From NCBI RefSeq assembly GCF_029203305.1, contig NC_089462.1:186001-250000 (forward strand): DNA of 64,000 nt, written 5' to 3'. A model generated the notes under the pieces. It worked only from the letters and a program-made list of their open reading frames with translations, made no database searches and was not told the origin of the DNA. The DNA is from Yamadazyma tenuis. Taxonomy: Eukaryota > Ascomycota > Pichiomycetes > Serinales > Debaryomycetaceae. Positions 37,201 to 48,600 of the stretch are shown here, piece by piece. Each line of letters begins with the position of its first letter. The first letter of the stretch is position 1. The position numbers and the translations under genes were made by a program.

Positions 37201-37509
37201 TTACTTTTCTTCTGTTTGTGGTTTGGACTCTTGCTTCTTCTGTTGGGTCTCGAGCTCCTTCTGTTTACTCTCAAGCCATTTGTTGAGCTTACCACTCAAG
37301 TCATCCGCAATCTCCTTGGACGTTCTGTCTTTATCGTCGGTCTGCTCCATTTGCTTCATGACATTCGCAAGGTAGTTGTGAGTGCTGTCGATATACTCCT
37401 CGAACTGAGGATACTTTTGCTTGTCGATGGAACCTTTCAACTGGTTGAACAACTCATCCATCTGCTGCTGCTGTTCAGCAGTCGACTCCTTATTGTTAGT
37501 GTTAGACAT
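37201..37509 (-). CDS. Small coiled-coil protein, uncharacterised
   Basis: 102 aa, charged, with two helical segments (MDELFNQLKGSIDKQKYPQFEEYI and DDLSGKLNKWLESKQKELETQQKK) and no signal or membrane segment. Codon use and a clean ATG suggest a real gene. I do not recognise the family. Confidence 0.5.
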   Translation of the reverse strand: MSNTNNKESTAEQQQQMDELFNQLKGSIDKQKYPQFEEYIDSTHNYLANVMKQMEQTDDKDRTSKEIADDLSGKLNKWLESKQKELETQQKKQESKPQTEEK

Positions 37510-38038
37510 TAATTGCTATCTCCACTGAGGGCTGCCAACATATGATGAGGGTGGTGGTGCGCGCACGCCGCTTACCCCAGGATTGTGAAAATTATTTCTC
37601 CACTGCAGTACCAAGTAGGGTGAACTGCAAACAAGAGGAGTGCAAACACTATAAACACAAACAACCTCAAATACAAACATCATAAACACAAACACAACCG
37701 GCATAAACAATACCGCTCCCCTCATAATGCCACGCCATAGGATGAAACGCTCGACAGCGTCTGTCAAATTCCACCTGTTCCACATGGAAAGAGGAGAGGG
37801 TTTATTTTGATCACTCAAAACGATAATAAAAAATATATGCTTCAGCAGTACAAAAGGCTGCAATCGCCACTATCGTCAAAAGTTCCGAACGTATCCCAAA
37901 CATCCGTCCTACACGAAGGAATTAGTTTTGTCGTCTACACGAACTTCTAGACCGTTTGAGTATTGGGTATAATTTGCATTCACACGACATCTACAGCCTA
38001 TATATATCTGGGGTCTGCTACCAAAAAATCTGACTGCC
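37510..38038. other. 529-bp spacer with a doubtful minus-strand ORF
   Basis: A minus-strand frame at 37516-37863 could encode, from an internal ATG at 37785, an 89-residue protein with one strongly hydrophobic segment (GAVLFMPVVFVFMMFVFE). It lies just upstream of the small coiled-coil gene and may only be leader sequence. The right end has TATATATAT near 37999-38007, facing the next ORF. Confidence 0.3.
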
Positions 38039-38311
38039 ATGATCCTTTCCACCTACCAGCTTTTCAGGTCGTCGGTGTCGTCAGCGTGGGATTTTGCACT
38101 CACGCTATTGGGGTTCTTTCGTAAGTTTGTGGAGACGGTGCTGAATGGAGTGGTGGACACATTTGACACGATTGTATACTATGCCATGAACTCGGTAATG
38201 ATCATTTTGCTGTTCTTTGAGTTGATTTTTGAGGTGTATGAGGCGGTTGATACTAATGTAAACTTGATACTATCGGGGTATAGGAACGGGTTTTTTAAGA
38301 ATATAAATTAG
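38039..38311 (+). CDS. Small hydrophobic protein, uncharacterised
   Basis: 90 aa with one clear membrane-prone segment (IVYYAMNSVMIILLFFELIFEV, about residues 44-65) and an amphipathic N-terminal helix (WDFALTLLGFFRKFVETVL). A TATATATA box lies about 35 bp before the ATG, supporting transcription. No homologue is recognised. It could be a clade-specific membrane microprotein. Confidence 0.4.
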   Translation: MILSTYQLFRSSVSSAWDFALTLLGFFRKFVETVLNGVVDTFDTIVYYAMNSVMIILLFFELIFEVYEAVDTNVNLILSGYRNGFFKNIN

Positions 38312-39471
38312 TGGTAATTGGCATCCTTGAAATCTCCTCTCCTGGTCATCTCCAATGGAAGCCATTCCAGTGGGTTTTCCTGATATTCTCCGGTGATGAT
38401 ACATCCGAAGTATGTATCATATCCCAAGTATGTATCCTGGCGTCTGCCTTCGATCAACGGCTACCATGCAGAGGACGGGGTGCAAGAGGGGCAATGGCCG
38501 GTCGCTTTAGCTGCAGATGCAGGCATCTCGCGCATGTGAAATTTGCCCATGGCTGCAAACAAGTCTAGACTTGATTATTTATTATTTAGAGTACGTATAA
38601 CTATTAAATAGCAACCGTATTTGGAACAAGTAGTTCAGACACGAGCCTCTAGTTCATGCAGCATGTGCACTTGGGCTGAAGTTTAATAGTATTCCTTCGT
38701 ATAATCAGGTCTTTTCTGAGTGTGATTGGTGATTTCTAGGGCCTAGCCACTGGTAGCAGTGTAGATATTGGGGCGTGGGGTGTACTGAGGTCTATGTGGT
38801 TGTCTTATGATAGGATATGATGTGGTTGCTATTTGTGGTAGGAACAAGAAATCCTACTCATCTTTCTCTAAGACTATTGACTAACAAGTTTACCTTATAT
38901 CCATCTACTCAGTCCTTCTCTGGCCTTGATTCTTATCACATGGTGAATAATATCTCATTATAGGACGAACTGTGGTCACGGTCTATCTAGATAGACCCTG
39001 GTATTTTAAGAGAATTGGCTTTCGTTTCCTACTACTTAGACCCTTCTTTTTCAGTCACTTTTCGGTGAATAATTCAATCAACTGTGAGGTACTCAAATTC
39101 GTGAATTTCACAAATTTCTACTTAGAGAATGACTGCAAATTTGAACATACAAAAATAATTACTACTTACTATTCATCTACAAAAGTGCAATCCTACCCCC
39201 AACTACCATAAGCACTTGAAACAGCCAGTCTAAATGCATTCAAAAATGGTTCCTTGTTGCTTGTTTAGTGAGCATTCTCATTCTCGTTCTCGAAAAGATA
39301 CTCGCAAAGATTCCCAAGTTCGGATATACCCCATGAAATCCCCCCCCCCATCTTCTTACATTGGGTGTCTTTGCCCCCACGTCTCCATATGAACTTATGT
39401 GACGAACAGAAGGTGGGGGTTACTAACATCAAGCCTATAAATAAGACTTTTTCCATTGCTTAACACCCATA
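38312..39471. promoter_or_regulatory. 1.16-kb spacer upstream of the alpha-xylosidase gene
   Basis: No gene supported. It holds an inverted repeat at 38397-38419, a run of nine C at 39341-39349, GC boxes TTGCCCCCACG (about 39370) and AGGTGGGGGTT (about 39411) resembling carbon-catabolite-repressor sites, and TATAAATA at 39436-39443, 29 bp before the ATG. This suggests a regulated, carbon-source-dependent promoter. Confidence 0.45.
38397..38436. repeat. Inverted repeat TGATACAT/ATGTATCA with an adjacent direct repeat
   Basis: TGATACAT (38397-38404) and ATGTATCA (38412-38419) are perfect arms around a 7-nt loop. AAGTATGTATC occurs at 38408-38418 and again at 38426-38436, an 18-bp period. It could be a terminator-type hairpin or a protein site. 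Confidence 0.6.
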
Positions 39472-41877
39472 ATGTCTGAGCACTTTTCATTTGATCGCCA
39501 TGTAGATGGTGACACCAAGTTTTCTAGAGGCCGCTGGGAATTGAAGGCGGGAGTGAAGATCCTCTGGGCCACCGAAAACGTCAAGACGGTCGTGGACACC
39601 GAGTCTGTCTATTCTGTGTTCAGCTCTAGGCCTATCAACCATAGAGGTGATATCTTGAACAATGCCATCATCACCACCAAATTGACCAGCCCAGCTGATG
39701 ATATCGTCAAGCTTGAGACCTACCACAACAAATCGGCCTATAAACATGCCAAAGAGCCCCGATTTGAGTTGACTTCTCAAAGCTCATCTCTCACTTCGAC
39801 AGACGCGGCTGCGTACCAAATTCAGTCAAATCGTTTGCAAGCTCAGGTCAAAGAGAAGCAATTTGGTATTAACTTCACCAACGAATTTGGAAGGCTAGTG
39901 ACACAATTAGGACCACGGTCCATTGGATATGTGGAGGATTCCCGCTTTGAAAAACCCGGGTTAACTGGCCACAAATTCAACGATTATATGACTTGCCAGT
40001 TGCAACTTGCAGTTGGTGAAAGGCTTTATGGATTGGGAGAACGGTATGGCCCATTCGTGAAAAATGGCCAGCATGTCGAAATGTGGAATGAGGACGGTGG
40101 TACCTCCTCAGATGTCACCTATAAGAACGTTCCTTTCTATTTGAGTAGTAAAGGATACGGGATATTTGTCGATTCTACTTCCAATGTAAACTTTGAGCTA
40201 CAGAGCGAAAGAACTAGCAGAGTAAACATCACCGTCCAAGGCCAAGGCATGAGAATCTATATCATATATGGGCCTGATTTCAAACATATCTTGACCAAAT
40301 ATGCTTCTTTGACCGGGTTTCCTGCCTTGCCTCCAGCATGGACTTTTGGTCTTTGGCTCACTACTTCTTTTTTGACAGACTACGATTATGATACTGTTAG
40401 TTCCTTCCTCCAAGGAATGAAAGACCGTGACATTCCGTTGAACACTTTCCATTTTGATTGTTTTTGGATGAAAGGGTTCCAGTGGTGTGACTTTAAGTTC
40501 GATCCAGTGTATTTTCCAGATGCAAAAAAGATGCTCTCGGACTTGAAATCCAAGTTCGACATCAAGATTTGTGTGTGGATAAACAGCTATATTGCTCAGG
40601 AATCAGATCTATTCGACGAAGCTGATACCAACGGATATTTTATTAAGAAGACAGAGGATGGAGCATCTTACCAGTGTGATTTGTGGCAAGGTGGTATGGG
40701 AATCGTTGACTTCACTAATCCCCAAGCGTGCGAGTGGTACAAGTCAAAGTTGGCATATTTGATAGATATGGGAGTTGACAGCTTTAAAACCGACTTTGGT
40801 GAGAGAATACCTTCCAGGGACGTACACTATCACGATGGTTCTAACCCGGTAGGTATGCACAATTTCTACACGTATTTGTATAACAAATGTGTGTTTGAGG
40901 TGTTGGAACAAAAATTGGGTGCAAATCAAGCATGTCTTTTCGCAAGGTCCACCACCGCAGGAGGGCAGAAGTTCCCAGTACACTGGGGAGGCGATTGCGA
41001 ATCTACTTTTGAGGCCATGGCCGAGTCATTGAGAGGAGGGTTATCACTTTCTCTTTGTGGGTTTGGATACTGGTCTCATGATATTGGCGGATTTGAAGGA
41101 TCTCCTGACCCGGCTGTCTACAAGAGATGGTGTGCATTTGGGCTATTGTCTTCGCACTCCAGACTTCATGGTTCACACTCGTACAGAGTTCCCTGGAACT
41201 TTGACGACGAGGCTAGCGTGGTTTTGAGGAAGTTTACAAAGTTGAAGTTGTCATTGATGCCGTATATATATGGTCTTGCGATAGAGGCACATCAGCATGC
41301 GATTCCGGTGATGAGACCAATGTTACTTGAGTTTCCAGAAGACAAAATTGCCCAAACCTGCGACACACAGTTTATGTTGGGAGACGCTTTGTTAGTCAGT
41401 CCAGTATTCACAGAAAATGGTGAGGTTTCGTATTACCTTCCAAAGGGTGAATGGTACAGTTTAATCGATGGGAAAATAAGGCACAGTGAGGGTAAAGGTG
41501 AATGGATTGACGAAGTTCACGATTTCACTTCCTTGCCTCTCTTGGTGAGGCCAAACTCTGTGTTCGTCTCCGCGGATACGAGGTCAGATCATGCTAAACC
41601 GGATTATGATTACGCCAAATCATTCATGGTGAACATCTATGAAGTTTGCAGCCATAAAACGGTTGATATTCCATCAGTTAGCGGGGAGGTTGTTGCCCAA
41701 GTCACGGTTCGGGCTACTGACACCGGGTATGATATAACCACTTCTGGTACTATTGGTGACTTCACTATCAGGGTTTTAGGAAGACAACTCAAAAATTCAA
41801 ACTTTACTGATAAGTTGCAAAATTCAATAATAGATGCGTCTGGTTCCAGTGCGCTGATACAGTTCTTGAGTGATTAG
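39472..41877 (+). CDS. GH31 glycoside hydrolase, alpha-xylosidase (YicI type)
   Basis: 801 aa, no signal peptide, so intracellular. The GH31 barrel has the nucleophile region SFKTDFGERIP (Asp441) and acid/base HWGGDCES (Asp508), with RGGLSLSLCGFGYWSHDIGGF and LFARSTTAGGQKFPVHWGG flanking. Both catalytic blocks and the FDCFWMKGFQWCDFKFD subsite closely resemble bacterial YicI, which releases alpha-xylose from isoprimeverose-type oligosaccharides, rather than yeast maltases or ER glucosidase II. A role in using xyloglucan fragments is inferred; this would require uptake of the oligosaccharide. Possible ancient bacterial acquisition. Confidence 0.87.
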   Translation: MSEHFSFDRHVDGDTKFSRGRWELKAGVKILWATENVKTVVDTESVYSVFSSRPINHRGDILNNAIITTKLTSPADDIVKLETYHNKSAYKHAKEPRFELTSQSSSLTSTDAAAYQIQSNRLQAQVKEKQFGINFTNEFGRLVTQLGPRSIGYVEDSRFEKPGLTGHKFNDYMTCQLQLAVGERLYGLGERYGPFVKNGQHVEMWNEDGGTSSDVTYKNVPFYLSSKGYGIFVDSTSNVNFELQSERTSRVNITVQGQGMRIYIIYGPDFKHILTKYASLTGFPALPPAWTFGLWLTTSFLTDYDYDTVSSFLQGMKDRDIPLNTFHFDCFWMKGFQWCDFKFDPVYFPDAKKMLSDLKSKFDIKICVWINSYIAQESDLFDEADTNGYFIKKTEDGASYQCDLWQGGMGIVDFTNPQACEWYKSKLAYLIDMGVDSFKTDFGERIPSRDVHYHDGSNPVGMHNFYTYLYNKCVFEVLEQKLGANQACLFARSTTAGGQKFPVHWGGDCESTFEAMAESLRGGLSLSLCGFGYWSHDIGGFEGSPDPAVYKRWCAFGLLSSHSRLHGSHSYRVPWNFDDEASVVLRKFTKLKLSLMPYIYGLAIEAHQHAIPVMRPMLLEFPEDKIAQTCDTQFMLGDALLVSPVFTENGEVSYYLPKGEWYSLIDGKIRHSEGKGEWIDEVHDFTSLPLLVRPNSVFVSADTRSDHAKPDYDYAKSFMVNIYEVCSHKTVDIPSVSGEVVAQVTVRATDTGYDITTSGTIGDFTIRVLGRQLKNSNFTDKLQNSIIDASGSSALIQFLSD

Positions 41878-42046
41878 ATATATATCTTGAGAATTCTGGA
41901 CTAAGCTTTCTATATTTGGCTCGTGTCTATTGGCGAGAAAATATCGATCCTACTTAAAAAGCATTTAGTTGGTAGATTAGATTTTGCATATATTTTGCAC
42001 TATGCTAAGAGGCAAACGCCTATGATACATAAAATAAATACTGAAA

Positions 42047-44077
42047 TTAGTTTTTGGCCAACTCACTCTTGACCCAACCTTCTAAGCCCCCCTTAACGAT
42101 GATATCTTGCAAGTTTGTTCCCAATTCGCCGACCCTTTGGCTCAAAATTATATTACTGTCAGAGTCGGCCACGTAAACCATGGCTTTAGTAACGTCCCAT
42201 TTCAAAAACCAACCAGTTCTGACTGTCAATTCCTTGGAATCCTTATACTTCTCTCTTAACATGTTGATTAAGGCTGGGATTTCCAACGTTAATAATGCGT
42301 TGTTGATGGAGTTACGGGAGAAAATATTACCGAATGACCCAGCCACAATCAACTTCATTCCCTTAGCCAAAATAGCTGTGGCTGCTTGCTCTCTGGAAGA
42401 ACCAGTTCCAAAATTGAATCCACTGATGATGATATCACCGGCATGGACCTTATCTCTAAATTCAGAATCATAGTTCTCCATACAGACCTCAGCCATTTTG
42501 GACTTTGGAATATCATCTTGGTAAGTATACTTACCCGGGTAAATACCATCGGTATTGATATTATCAGCATCACATAGAATTAATTCCCCTACAATTTCCG
42601 TTGGGAACCCATCCAATATATCTACTGCTCCTCCGTCTTCTGCTGAGGCAGTAGTCTCTGCTTTAGGAACCGTGACTTGTTTAGTGATTTCTCTATTTTG
42701 TGCAACTGGCTTTCCTTCTAATTCTTCGGGGCCACCGATTTTCCCTAAAACAGCTGAAGCAGCGACAATTTCAGGTGAACTCAAATATGCCAAAGCATCT
42801 TTAGATCCCATTCTTCCTTTGAAGTTTCTGTTTGTGGCAGAGATCCCAACTTCACCATCTTCAAGCAATCCCATACCCAACCCTATACAAGGACCACATC
42901 CAGCAGGCAAGGCCGTTGCACCCGCATCGATGATATCTTGCCAAGCACCATCAGCCTCAGCATCTTTTTGCACATTAGATGAAGCAGCAGCCACGTAGAA
43001 CTCGACATCGGGATGCACTTTTTTCCCCTTCAAGATGGCAGCAGCTGCCTTGATATCACTTAATCTCGAATTGGTACAAGAAACCAAGTATGCCTTATTA
43101 ATCTTGATATTCTGGTTGGACAAATCATACAATGAGTTGGAGATTTTGACGGAGTTAGGACCGGAGATATACGGGCTCAAAGTACTCAAGTCAATGGTCA
43201 AGTGCTTGGCGTACACAGCATCGTCGTCGCTATGAGTAGGGTTTTTGATCAAGTTCCCCACAGTCTCTTCGTTTACTCTGGGATGAGGTTGTGGTAGCTT
43301 GGTGATTCTGTCCTGGTAGAAAGCTATCAAGGTCTCATCAACTGGAAACAATCCAGACAACGCACCCCATTCGGTGGTCATGTTGGCAATGGTCAACCGG
43401 TAATCCACAGATAAGTTTCTTACGCCTTCTCCCACAAATTCAATGGCATGGTTCAATACTTCATCATTGTTGAAAAGACCACATAACGTCACAATGATGT
43501 CCTTTCCAGTAACACCTTTGGGTAACTGACCAATCAATTCCACTTTGGCAACTGGGGGGATCTGCCACCATGTTTGACCGGTAGCCCAGATCGAAGCAGC
43601 ATCAGTTCTGACAATAGGAGTTCCTAAGGCCCCAACACCACCGTAAGTGTTGGAATGTGAATCGGATGCCACCGTTAAGTTCAATGGATACGCGTATCCT
43701 TCTTCTATCATGATCTGGTGTCCAATACCTCTTCCTGCTGGATAGAAGTCTATACCTTGTTCTTTAGCAAAGTTTTCAATATTGGTATACTTGGCCAAGT
43801 TTTTCTCTGACTTGTTCTGAACATCATGATCCAATGTACACACAATTTGACGGTTATCTTTAACCTTGGAAGCCCCTAAGCCCATGAATTTGGTAGCCAC
43901 AGGCCAGGAATTGTCATGAGACATACAGTGAGCAGGCTGGATTGAAACATAGTCCCCACTAAATACTCTTTTGTCAGAGGGCAACCCTACGGCATATTTC
44001 TGGACGATTTTTTCCGTCAAGTTCTGACCTCTAGCTCTAGCAGACGTTACCGAAAACTGTCTAAAAAAAACCTTCAT
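42047..44077 (-). CDS. LYS4: Homoaconitase, mitochondrial
   Basis: 676 aa from [20 protein letters not shown], a mitochondrial presequence; the frame extends upstream only via a GTG codon. It converts homocitrate to homoisocitrate in fungal lysine biosynthesis. The 4Fe-4S ligand cysteines lie in VSCTNSRL and [27 protein letters not shown] and [11 protein letters not shown] are canonical. [12 protein letters not shown] and [14 protein letters not shown] are homoaconitase rather than aconitase signatures. It is divergent from RCE1 across 82 bp. Confidence 0.95.
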   Translation of the reverse strand: MKVFFRQFSVTSARARGQNLTEKIVQKYAVGLPSDKRVFSGDYVSIQPAHCMSHDNSWPVATKFMGLGASKVKDNRQIVCTLDHDVQNKSEKNLAKYTNIENFAKEQGIDFYPAGRGIGHQIMIEEGYAYPLNLTVASDSHSNTYGGVGALGTPIVRTDAASIWATGQTWWQIPPVAKVELIGQLPKGVTGKDIIVTLCGLFNNDEVLNHAIEFVGEGVRNLSVDYRLTIANMTTEWGALSGLFPVDETLIAFYQDRITKLPQPHPRVNEETVGNLIKNPTHSDDDAVYAKHLTIDLSTLSPYISGPNSVKISNSLYDLSNQNIKINKAYLVSCTNSRLSDIKAAAAILKGKKVHPDVEFYVAAASSNVQKDAEADGAWQDIIDAGATALPAGCGPCIGLGMGLLEDGEVGISATNRNFKGRMGSKDALAYLSSPEIVAASAVLGKIGGPEELEGKPVAQNREITKQVTVPKAETTASAEDGGAVDILDGFPTEIVGELILCDADNINTDGIYPGKYTYQDDIPKSKMAEVCMENYDSEFRDKVHAGDIIISGFNFGTGSSREQAATAILAKGMKLIVAGSFGNIFSRNSINNALLTLEIPALINMLREKYKDSKELTVRTGWFLKWDVTKAMVYVADSDSNIILSQRVGELGTNLQDIIVKGGLEGWVKSELAKN

Positions 44078-44159
44078 ACTAAGAAACCTAGAAGCCTTTG
44101 TCTTACTCACGAAAAACTTCGCACCGCTGATTCAGAATCCATCTCGATAAGCGCGAAAA

Positions 44160-45005
44160 ATGAGTCAGAAATATTCTGGGGAATTGTATTGGTCCATGAA
44201 CGGTATTGCGAGTGTTGCTGCCAGCGTGGTGATAGCGGCTCTATACGTGATAGTTATCCATGCATGGACTCCCACAACACTCCAGGGTAGCTCGCGGGAC
44301 GATGCAGCCTTGATCACTCACCGTTTACGTAGGGTATCGGGGTTGTGTGTGGTACTTTTGGCGGTGGTACCGTCAATTTTAGTGTATGAAGATCCCAGTA
44401 CCTCTCTAACAGGAGTCTATGAACTAATGGGGGTTCTAATACCCAGAAAGGATGTAGTAGACACATTTTCAGCACCATTAAGGTGTTTAAGTGCTAGTCT
44501 AGTACTATTCTCCGGACCTATATTTGCATATATTGTCGAAACCCCCACGAAATACTGGTCACACGACTTCCAGCAGCTGTTCTATTCTCTTCAAGGATTC
44601 AGGAACCATGTGTTTGCTCCCATCACCGAAGAGCTTGTTTACCGTTCAATTGTGTTTGTGGTTCTCTCTAAACAATTTCCAACCACAACCATCATTCTTT
44701 ATAGTCCGTTATTATTTGGCTTGGCCCATGCCCACCACGGATATGATCTTGTGGTCCACCAGGGAGTTTCGGTGGCAATGGCGGTGTCGAGTGTCACTTT
44801 CCAAACCTTATACACATCCTTGTTTGGTGTTTTGGCGGGATACGTCTTTGAAAGATATAATAGCATGTGGTGTGCCGCTATACTTCACGCCGTGTGCAAT
44901 GTGATGGGTATCCCACCTATCACAGTACACGGGTCGGTGGTGGCGAAGTTTGTGTACTATTTGCTACTCCCATTGGGAGTATACGGGTTTATAAACATGA
45001 TTTAG
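44160..45005 (+). CDS. RCE1: CAAX prenyl protease 2 (Rce1)
   Basis: 281 aa ER-membrane intramembrane protease that removes the last three residues of prenylated Ras and a-factor type proteins. The Abi/CPBP motifs are present: NHVFAPITEELVYRS (catalytic Glu pair), FGLAHAHHGYD (His) and CAAILHAVCNVMGIP (His/Asn). About seven hydrophobic segments. Length is slightly below S. cerevisiae Rce1 (315). Confidence 0.92.
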   Translation: MSQKYSGELYWSMNGIASVAASVVIAALYVIVIHAWTPTTLQGSSRDDAALITHRLRRVSGLCVVLLAVVPSILVYEDPSTSLTGVYELMGVLIPRKDVVDTFSAPLRCLSASLVLFSGPIFAYIVETPTKYWSHDFQQLFYSLQGFRNHVFAPITEELVYRSIVFVVLSKQFPTTTIILYSPLLFGLAHAHHGYDLVVHQGVSVAMAVSSVTFQTLYTSLFGVLAGYVFERYNSMWCAAILHAVCNVMGIPPITVHGSVVAKFVYYLLLPLGVYGFINMI

Positions 45006-45631
45006 AAATTATTCAAGTCCAAATAGGCCCACTGAACACAGTATACGACCAGGAGAACTATACCGGATGTTTGATCCCTCTGTTACAGTAGATGGTTTAT
45101 AACCTTAACGGACGTTTTATGTGATATTAGACATTTTGGTGCTACGTCATACGTTTTGTTGCAGTGGTTTGCGAGAATTGTTAATGGGGTAGGGCGGCCA
45201 CAAACATCTGTTAATCTCTCATTAAATCACTTTATACTCTACTCAACTCATGAATACACGTATTTCCACTTCCTATAACCTTCTATATTGTCCCCTACCT
45301 CCAGTACTACGTTTCCTCCACCTTTAGTTAGCGCCGCACATTAAAAGCTTTTGGTTCGCGATTTTCCAGTCTCGTTTTATGTTGATTTTTTCGCTTGGAT
45401 TTTATCTGGATTTAGAAGCCTCAAAAAAAGACAACCACAAACCGTGTTCTGTCGTTGGTAACATCTTTTCCAACCATTTATCCCAGCATCTTCCAGCCTT
45501 GCTAGCTTAGCTTTGCCATCAGTTGACCATCCACTACCCCACACTTCCCCGTCGCTCCTTTTTCGCCTCTTCAAATTATTGCTCGTTCATGCATACCTAG
45601 TCTTTCATTTCATTTTCCCACTATTTGCTGA
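45006..45631. promoter_or_regulatory. 626-bp promoter region of ZDS1
   Basis: Pyrimidine-rich on the + strand over the last 300 bp (repeated TTCC, CTTCC, TTTTC), as in long yeast leaders. No gene, tRNA or repeat array is supported. Confidence 0.45.
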
Positions 45632-48600
45632 ATGTCCCATCTAAATCCTGCCCTCCCGCCCGACTCCCAGTCAGGCCAGAGCATCTCTAACAAGCTGCAC
45701 TATGAGTCGGCTGCCAAAGAAATCGAGCAGGAGAAGAAAATGGTGGCAGCCTTGAAGAGACTTTCCATTGGAAACATGATGAACTATGATCCTGACTTAC
45801 CCAACGAGGAGGTGGACTTTCTGTTCCTGTTCCAGGACACTCTCTTTGACGATCATGAGAAGCCCAAGGTGTCGCGGTCGCCATCGCGGTCGCCACTGCC
45901 CAGCATATCACCCCCTCATACGGCGTCACGGGCAGAAACTGGCTTGAATCGGCCCAAAAGCCCTGAAACCAGTCCTGGGTCTAGTGCTAGCGACTTGAAC
46001 GAGTCTCTTGACGCCGAGGAGCTTCTCTGGGTTCCTGCCAATATGCATCCGGAGGTGGCTCCCGAAAACTTCAAGAATCACGTCAAGTCTACGGTGGGAG
46101 AAATCATGGAACGTCAACTTTCTCGGAAAAACTCCCTCAAACGGCGTTCTTCGTTGCTGACGTCCATATCACGGCTCGACTCTGCCCTGGAAACCAAAAG
46201 CCCCGGCTCGTCGCAGGAGTCTTCGCCCACAAAGAATTCACCGGTGAAAACTCCCCTGCCCAGTCACGGCACTCCTCCTGAAACAAGTACTTCTTCATCG
46301 CCCAGCCACACCGCCACCTCTCCCAACCACACCTCGCCGTTGGCCATCCACACGAACAGGTTCAGTAACCCTTCATTGCGGGAATTGTCAAATGAGCTTG
46401 AAAAGCTCTCGAAACTCGCGGGAAGAAACTCCACCGATGCCGTAACGGTTGCTCGAACCCTTTCTGCGTCATCCTTGGGGTATACCGATGTGGAGAAGTT
46501 GGCCATTGATGAACTCAACTCGTCTCCTCGCTCTTCGCATGTTTCGGTGGACGAGTTGTACGACCCATTGTCTCCATCGTCAGTGAGAACCTACGAAGAC
46601 TCGGCCTTTCCTTTCGACACTGATGCGCCTGACATCGATCCCATGGGCGTGAACCTGCAGTTTGCTTTACGTCGGTCTCGTCGGGTGGACTACAGAAAAC
46701 AGGTGCAGTCGTCGGGCCTGAAACTTCAGACTGCCAAAGCCGAAAGGATCTCGAGCTTGCGGAATAACCTTTCTCTGGGACCGGTTCCTAAACCAGCACC
46801 CAAGAAGTACGGTACCGAACCCTATATTGTGGCTCAACAGCCATACATTGTTAACCAAGTGTCTCAGTACGGTGGGTCGGCTTCGGGCTCTTCTGTTGAT
46901 GCTCGTGGTGAACGTTCTCGTTCCAGCCGTTCCAAGCCTCAAAACCTCCATGTCCAAACAAACAGGAGCTCGCAAAAGCTGTTCAGCTATCGCAACCATA
47001 GTCTTGATCCTACTGCCGGGCCTTTCACTAAAGATTCTCCGTATGGGTCAGTTGCTCCGTCATCACCTTTGGAGGAAAAGCTCCCTACCACGAAGTACAC
47101 TCAGCATAACTTGACAGCCAAGCGGTTGTCTCATATTAAGACATCACCAGTATACCCAGTACACCCCCAAACCTCCAGGAACATGAAACCACAAATATCC
47201 GGCCATGGTCCAATGCCAGTGCAGTCTGGTCCAATACCAGTGCAGTCTGGTCCAATACCACCCCAGACCCAAGGTTCTTCTGGTTCCAGGACTCCATCGG
47301 GCGGCTCATCTCAATCGAATGACCGAGGCCATTCGGGTAATTCTCAACAGCTTTACCAAAATAGTCAGGTACAGGGCCAGCATCCTCCAGGTCAACAACG
47401 GTCTCATCGCCACAGAACACAAGGATATCCGGTGGATCATAGACTGTCATCTCACGGTTCTCAACCTCATTACAAATCGGGCTACAATCGTCAAGTTCAG
47501 TACCAGCAATACCAAGGTCATCCACAGGTACAGCATCCACAGGGACAGCATCCACAAGGACAGCATCCACAAGGACAGCATCCACAAGGACAGCATATTG
47601 CTCACGGTCAGCCAGCCAACTCTAATCACAGACACCAACCTCAAGGCCAATACATGCCAAAGAATTACAGGTCGTCATCTGCCAATCAGGTTCAGAAGAT
47701 TCCTGGTAAGATGATTCCTCAGAACCCTACTCGCCAGCAAGTAGTTTCCCAGTCTGGGTCACCGCGTCAGAGTACCTTCAAATACTCTACAACAGAACCG
47801 ATTTCAGATTTTCAAGTTATGCCAGATAGTACGGTCCCCGAGGGAACATCTCCCGTGGGGAAGAGTTCGAACGCTTCTTCCAGAAAGCCAGTGTCTCCTA
47901 AACGTCATAGAGATGCTTCTCCCAAGAGACGGATTAGAAATGGACCTAATCATAGTGTTCCTGAGTTGATCAGTAGTCTTAATACCCAGCTTCCTTATTC
48001 CTCTTCTACTGAAAGAAAACTCAAAAGCTCGGAATCCTTACCCATTAAGCCCCTGAGCCAAGATGCTATTTTCAAGTCCGAGAAGTTGAACGAGAACCTC
48101 GATCTTTTAAGGAGTGAAATCAACGAGTTTAAAGAGAGCTTAAGTAGAAGCGAGAAAATTGAGGTTGTGAAGAAACCAGTGCTCATCAATGATTCTACCG
48201 AAATCACAGAAAATGCTGATGTTGATTTCAGCTTTGAACAAAGTTACCAAGACCTTTCTTTTGAAGACAAACTTGGAATTGCCGCACTAGATGACGATGA
48301 AGTGTCTCTGAATCAGAGAGGTGCTATGTTAGTGGACTTATTGGGTGAACAGCCTGTGGTTGTTAATAAAGGTACAACTGATGAAGGACTTCAAGCAGAA
48401 GAAGAGGTTGCACAAGAGCCCAATACTCTGAGTGAGTTGGAAACATTGAAGGAAATTGACTCTGAGGAAGAAGATTTGGCTAATAAGGTTGCAAACATTG
48501 ACGAAATCGATGCTCATGAAATCTCCGATCAATCGTCAGTAGAAACATCACCTCAAAATGATGTTCAACTCACTACAAACAAGAACGAATCTGCCAGTTC

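Noticed and set aside
39421..39433. TACTAAC followed by AAG before the alpha-xylosidase
   Set aside because: No donor or YAG acceptor, and a TATA box follows immediately; read as promoter.
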